Assembly (NCBI GenBank): GCA_035291545.1
Contig: DATDRW010000091.1
Span: 1 to 14,735, forward strand
Length of the DNA: 14,735 bases
DNA from: UBA11373 sp035291545
GTDB lineage: Bacteria; Actinomycetota; Acidimicrobiia; Spongiisociales; UBA11373
Direction: 5' to 3'
Shown here: positions 12,517 to 14,735 of the stretch, piece by piece
Position numbering within the stretch: position 1 is the first letter of the stretch
Layout: every line of letters starts with the position of its first letter
The notes under the pieces: generated by a model
Seen by the model: the letters and a program-made list of their open reading frames with translations, nothing else
What the model was told of the DNA's origin: nothing
The model's database searches: none
Program-made: the position numbers and the translations under genes

Positions 12517-14378
12517 CCGAACTGCTCGTCTCCCTCGCCGTCCTGCTCCCCCTGTCCGGGGCCATGCTCATGGTGTTCTTCGGCAAGCGCCTCGGCGAAC
12601 CGTGGGCCGGGTACCTGGGGACGCTCACCGTGGCGGCCGCCTTCGGCGGTGCCGCGGTCGCCGCCGCCGACTTCTTCGCCGGCACCGGAGAGACGGTGCT
12701 CGTCCGCTGGTTCGACTGGTTCCCGGCCTTCGGGGTCGCCGCCGAGCTGCGCTGGGATCCGCTGTCGGCACTGATGACCCTCGTCGTGACCGGGGTCGGG
12801 GCGCTGATCCACCTGTACTCGATCGGGTACATGCACGGTGATCCGCGGTACGGGACGTTCTTCACCTACCTCAACCTGTTCGTGGCCTCGATGCTGATCC
12901 TGGTCCTGGCGAACAACTTCGCGGTGTTGTTCGTCGGATGGGAACTGGTCGGGCTCTGCTCGTACCTCCTCATCTCGTTCTGGTTCGAGAAGGAGACCGC
13001 GGCCGCCGCCGGAAAGAAGGCCTTCGTGGTCAACCGGGTCGGCGACATCGGATTCATCGTCGCCCTGATGCTGGTGTTCTCCCACTTCGGCACCTTCCGC
13101 TTCGACGAGGTGCTCGAGGGGGCAGGCGGCCTCGCCGCCGGGACCGCCACCGCCATCGGCCTGCTGCTGCTGGTGGGCGCCGCCGGAAAGTCGGCACAGC
13201 TGCCGTTGTACGTGTGGCTGCCCGACGCCATGGAGGGTCCGACCCCGGTGTCGGCCCTGATCCACGCCGCCACGATGGTTACCGCCGGGGTGTACCTGGT
13301 GGCGCGCACCGCCCCGATATTCGCCGCCTCCGAGGTCGCCGGGGCGGTGGTCGCCGTGGTCGGTGCCGCCACCGCGCTCTTCGCCGCAACCATCGCCCTC
13401 GCCCAGAACGACATCAAGCGGGTGCTCGCCTACTCGACGATCTCGCAGCTCGGCTACATGTTCATGGGGGTGGGTGCCGCCGCCTACGTCACCGGGGTGT
13501 TCCACCTGATGACCCACTCCTTCTTCAAGGCGCTGCTCTTCCTCGGCGCCGGTTCGGTGATCCACGGGATGCACGGCGAGCAGGACATGACCCGCATGGG
13601 CGCCTTGGCCCGCAAGATGCCCGTCACCTTCGCCACGATGGGCATCGCCTGGCTGGCGATCTCGGGCATCCCGCCGCTGGCCGGGTTCTGGTCGAAGGAT
13701 GAGATCCTCGGGACGGTGTACCAGCGCGGCGGTCTGTGGGTGGTGCTGTTCGGGGTGGGGTTGCTCACCGCGGCGATCACCGCCTTCTACATGACCCGGA
13801 TGATGTGGCTCACCTTCTTCGGCCCCCCCCGTTGGGCCGACGGCCTGCACCCGCACGAGTCGCCGCGGCTGATGACCGTCCCGCTCCTCGCCCTGGCCGG
13901 CCTGTCCGTGGTCGGCGGCTTGGTCAACACCCCGTTCCGCACCGCGCTCGAGCACTTCCTCGATCCGGCATTCGAACTGGTCGGTCTGGCGCATCCACCG
14001 GAGGGTTCGCTGGCGTTCGCCCTCGCCGGGGCCTCGATGCTGGCTGCGCTCGTTGGGATCGCACTGGCTGCGGTCCGTTACCGCACCTACCGCACCGAGG
14101 AGGGCCGCACCTGGCGGATCATGGGACGCGGCTACTACGTCGACGACGTGTATGCCCAGGTATTTGCCCGCACCGGCAAGCTCGGCGCCGCCTGGATGGC
14201 ATTCCGCTTCGACGCCCGGGTCATCGACGGCGCCGTGGAAGGGACCGGGGGCCTGGTGCGCCGCATCGGTGGCTGGCTGCGCCCGCTGCAGACCGGCTTC
14301 GTCCGTTCCTACGGGTTGGCGATCGTGGTAGGCAGCGTGGCGATGCTCGCCTGGTTCTTGTCGCGGGGTGCGTTGTGA
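12513..14378 (+). CDS. nuoL: NADH-quinone oxidoreductase subunit L (proton-pumping antiporter-like)
   Basis: 621 residues, typical for NuoL, the distal antiporter-like subunit with a long lateral helix. Key channel residues are in place: E144 in FVGWELVGLCSYL, K226 in GAAGKSAQLPLYVWLPDAM, H251 in SALIHAATMVTAG, and K395 in GFWSKDEIL. YSTISQLGYM (307-316) and HSFFKALLFLGAGSVIHGMH (335-354) are family blocks. The C-terminal part has YYVDDVYAQVF before the lateral-helix region and a final anchor helix. The ATG overlaps the nuoK stop. The stop overlaps the GTG of the spacer ORF at 14375 (GTGA). Confidence 0.97.
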   Translation: MTELLVSLAVLLPLSGAMLMVFFGKRLGEPWAGYLGTLTVAAAFGGAAVAAADFFAGTGETVLVRWFDWFPAFGVAAELRWDPLSALMTLVVTGVGALIHLYSIGYMHGDPRYGTFFTYLNLFVASMLILVLANNFAVLFVGWELVGLCSYLLISFWFEKETAAAAGKKAFVVNRVGDIGFIVALMLVFSHFGTFRFDEVLEGAGGLAAGTATAIGLLLLVGAAGKSAQLPLYVWLPDAMEGPTPVSALIHAATMVTAGVYLVARTAPIFAASEVAGAVVAVVGAATALFAATIALAQNDIKRVLAYSTISQLGYMFMGVGAAAYVTGVFHLMTHSFFKALLFLGAGSVIHGMHGEQDMTRMGALARKMPVTFATMGIAWLAISGIPPLAGFWSKDEILGTVYQRGGLWVVLFGVGLLTAAITAFYMTRMMWLTFFGPPRWADGLHPHESPRLMTVPLLALAGLSVVGGLVNTPFRTALEHFLDPAFELVGLAHPPEGSLAFALAGASMLAALVGIALAAVRYRTYRTEEGRTWRIMGRGYYVDDVYAQVFARTGKLGAAWMAFRFDARVIDGAVEGTGGLVRRIGGWLRPLQTGFVRSYGLAIVVGSVAMLAWFLSRGAL

Positions 14379-14590
14379 ACCGCGACCCGTCGCCCATCGC
14401 CCGTCGCCCGTCGCCCGTTCGGAGTCGTCAGTCATCAGTCTTCAGTCATCGGTCGGAAAGACCCGAGCGAACGGAATCTCGCTCCCGGCGTGAACCGTTG
14501 GCCGCGCTCTTGCGGGCGACGGGCGTCGGGCGTCGGGCGACGACTGCCTTGCCGCGGGCGACGGGCGACGGGCGTCGCGGAGCGCTCTGA
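14375..14590 (+). other. Bridging ORF of 71 codons in the nuoL-nuoM spacer
   Basis: The GTG overlaps the nuoL stop (GTGA) and the TGA (14588-14590) overlaps the nuoM ATG by one base (TGATG), with no stop between. The translation is repeat-derived: RRPSPIARRPSPV near the start and RATGDGRRG near the end, very Arg-rich. No family is recognised. This is the third spacer of the operon with this stop-start layout. Confidence 0.5.
14386..14576. repeat. Heptanucleotide repeat arms and central array, nuoL-nuoM spacer
   Basis: The left arm is CCCGTCG, CCCATCG, CCCGTCG, CCCGTCG, CCCGTTC (14386-14420). The middle is TCGTCAG, TCATCAG, TCTTCAG, TCATCGG (14425-14452). The right arms have GGGCGAC/GGGCGTC four times (14514-14541) and three times (14556-14576). 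14400-14416 is the exact reverse complement of 14556-14572, a 17 bp stem. A smaller stem, GAGCGA (14465-14470) with TCGCTC (14479-14484), lies between the arms. Confidence 0.85.
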
Positions 14591-14735
14591 TGACCTTCCC
14601 CGTCTTGACCACTTTGATCGTGCTCCCGGTGATCGGGGCGGTGGCCCTGTTGCTGATCCCGCCGCGCCGTTCCGAGGTCGTGCTCCCGGTGGCGGTGGCG
14701 GCGTCGCTGGTGACGCTCGGCGCCTCGCTGTGGAT
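14590..14735 (+). CDS. nuoM: NADH-quinone oxidoreductase subunit M, N-terminal fragment
   Basis: 48 codons to the right edge. The translation begins MTFPVLTTLIVLPVIGAVAL, a first membrane helix followed by a short basic turn (PPRRSE) and a second hydrophobic stretch, as at the start of NuoM, the middle antiporter-like pump subunit. Identity rests on this pattern plus its place right after nuoL. GGAG at 14579-14582 lies 7 bases before the ATG, which overlaps the bridging ORF stop. The rest of the gene, and probably nuoN, lie outside the window. Confidence 0.85.
   Translation, partial: MTFPVLTTLIVLPVIGAVALLLIPPRRSEVVLPVAVAASLVTLGASLW

Noticed and set aside
12105..14435. 776-codon minus-strand frame opposite nuoL
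   Set aside because: Shadow of a strongly recognised gene in high-GC DNA; the translation is His/Gly/Glu/Arg-rich with no family motif.
14386..14576. CRISPR array or minisatellite gene
   Set aside because: Units are 7 bases without unique spacers, in both orientations; this is a short tandem repeat, not CRISPR.
1..14735. tRNA, rRNA or riboswitch
   Set aside because: No cloverleaf, rRNA signature or known aptamer core noticed on either strand.

Overview
This window is GC-rich bacterial DNA dominated by a respiratory complex I (NADH:quinone oxidoreductase) operon on the + strand, nuoA to nuoL complete plus the first 48 codons of nuoM, running from 2395 to the right edge. The 14-subunit style gene order with separate nuoC and nuoD, the frequent GTG starts, the high GC and the 200-residue protein at 940-1542, which I associate with actinobacterial genomes, suggest an actinobacterium. 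An acidimicrobial or similar uncultured lineage is possible but is only a guess.

Layout. 1-2160 is an accessory flank: the N-terminal part of a membrane protein (minus strand, cut by the left edge), a small hypothetical gene at 524-742 (minus) with a doubtful downstream ORF overlapping it by ATGA, a convincing 200-residue hypothetical protein on +, then a DUF1761-like four-helix membrane protein on the minus strand with a strong terminator hairpin behind it. Three copies of a dispersed repeat (two share 28 identical bases) lie between or beside these genes. 2156-2394 is the divergent spacer before nuoA; it carries heptanucleotide repeats and no promoter that I can name with confidence.

The nuo genes. 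A, B, C, D, F, G, J, K and L keep the expected cluster ligands and proton-channel residues. They encode the quinone-side module (B, C, D, I), the NADH-oxidising module (E, F, G) and the membrane arm (A, H, J, K, L, M). Most junctions overlap by 1, 4 or 8 bases, which implies one polycistronic, translationally coupled unit. nuoN and the rest of nuoM lie beyond the window.

The most unusual signal is in the spacers that interrupt this otherwise overlapping operon. The D/E, G/H and L/M spacers (130-211 bases) are built largely of degenerate 7-base repeats of several sequence families. Each spacer is also one uninterrupted reading frame whose start overlaps the upstream stop (ATGA or GTGA) and whose stop overlaps the next gene's start (ATGA or TGATG). 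The H/I junction has two further micro-ORFs chained in the same way, the second made by a 40-base duplication of the nuoI start. At I/J the same repeats are absorbed in frame into the 3' end of nuoI. The repeats therefore seem tolerated only where ribosomes can still be handed from gene to gene. Complementary repeat arms within the G/H and L/M spacers can form 16-17 bp stems, and a small hairpin covers the nuoE ribosome binding site.
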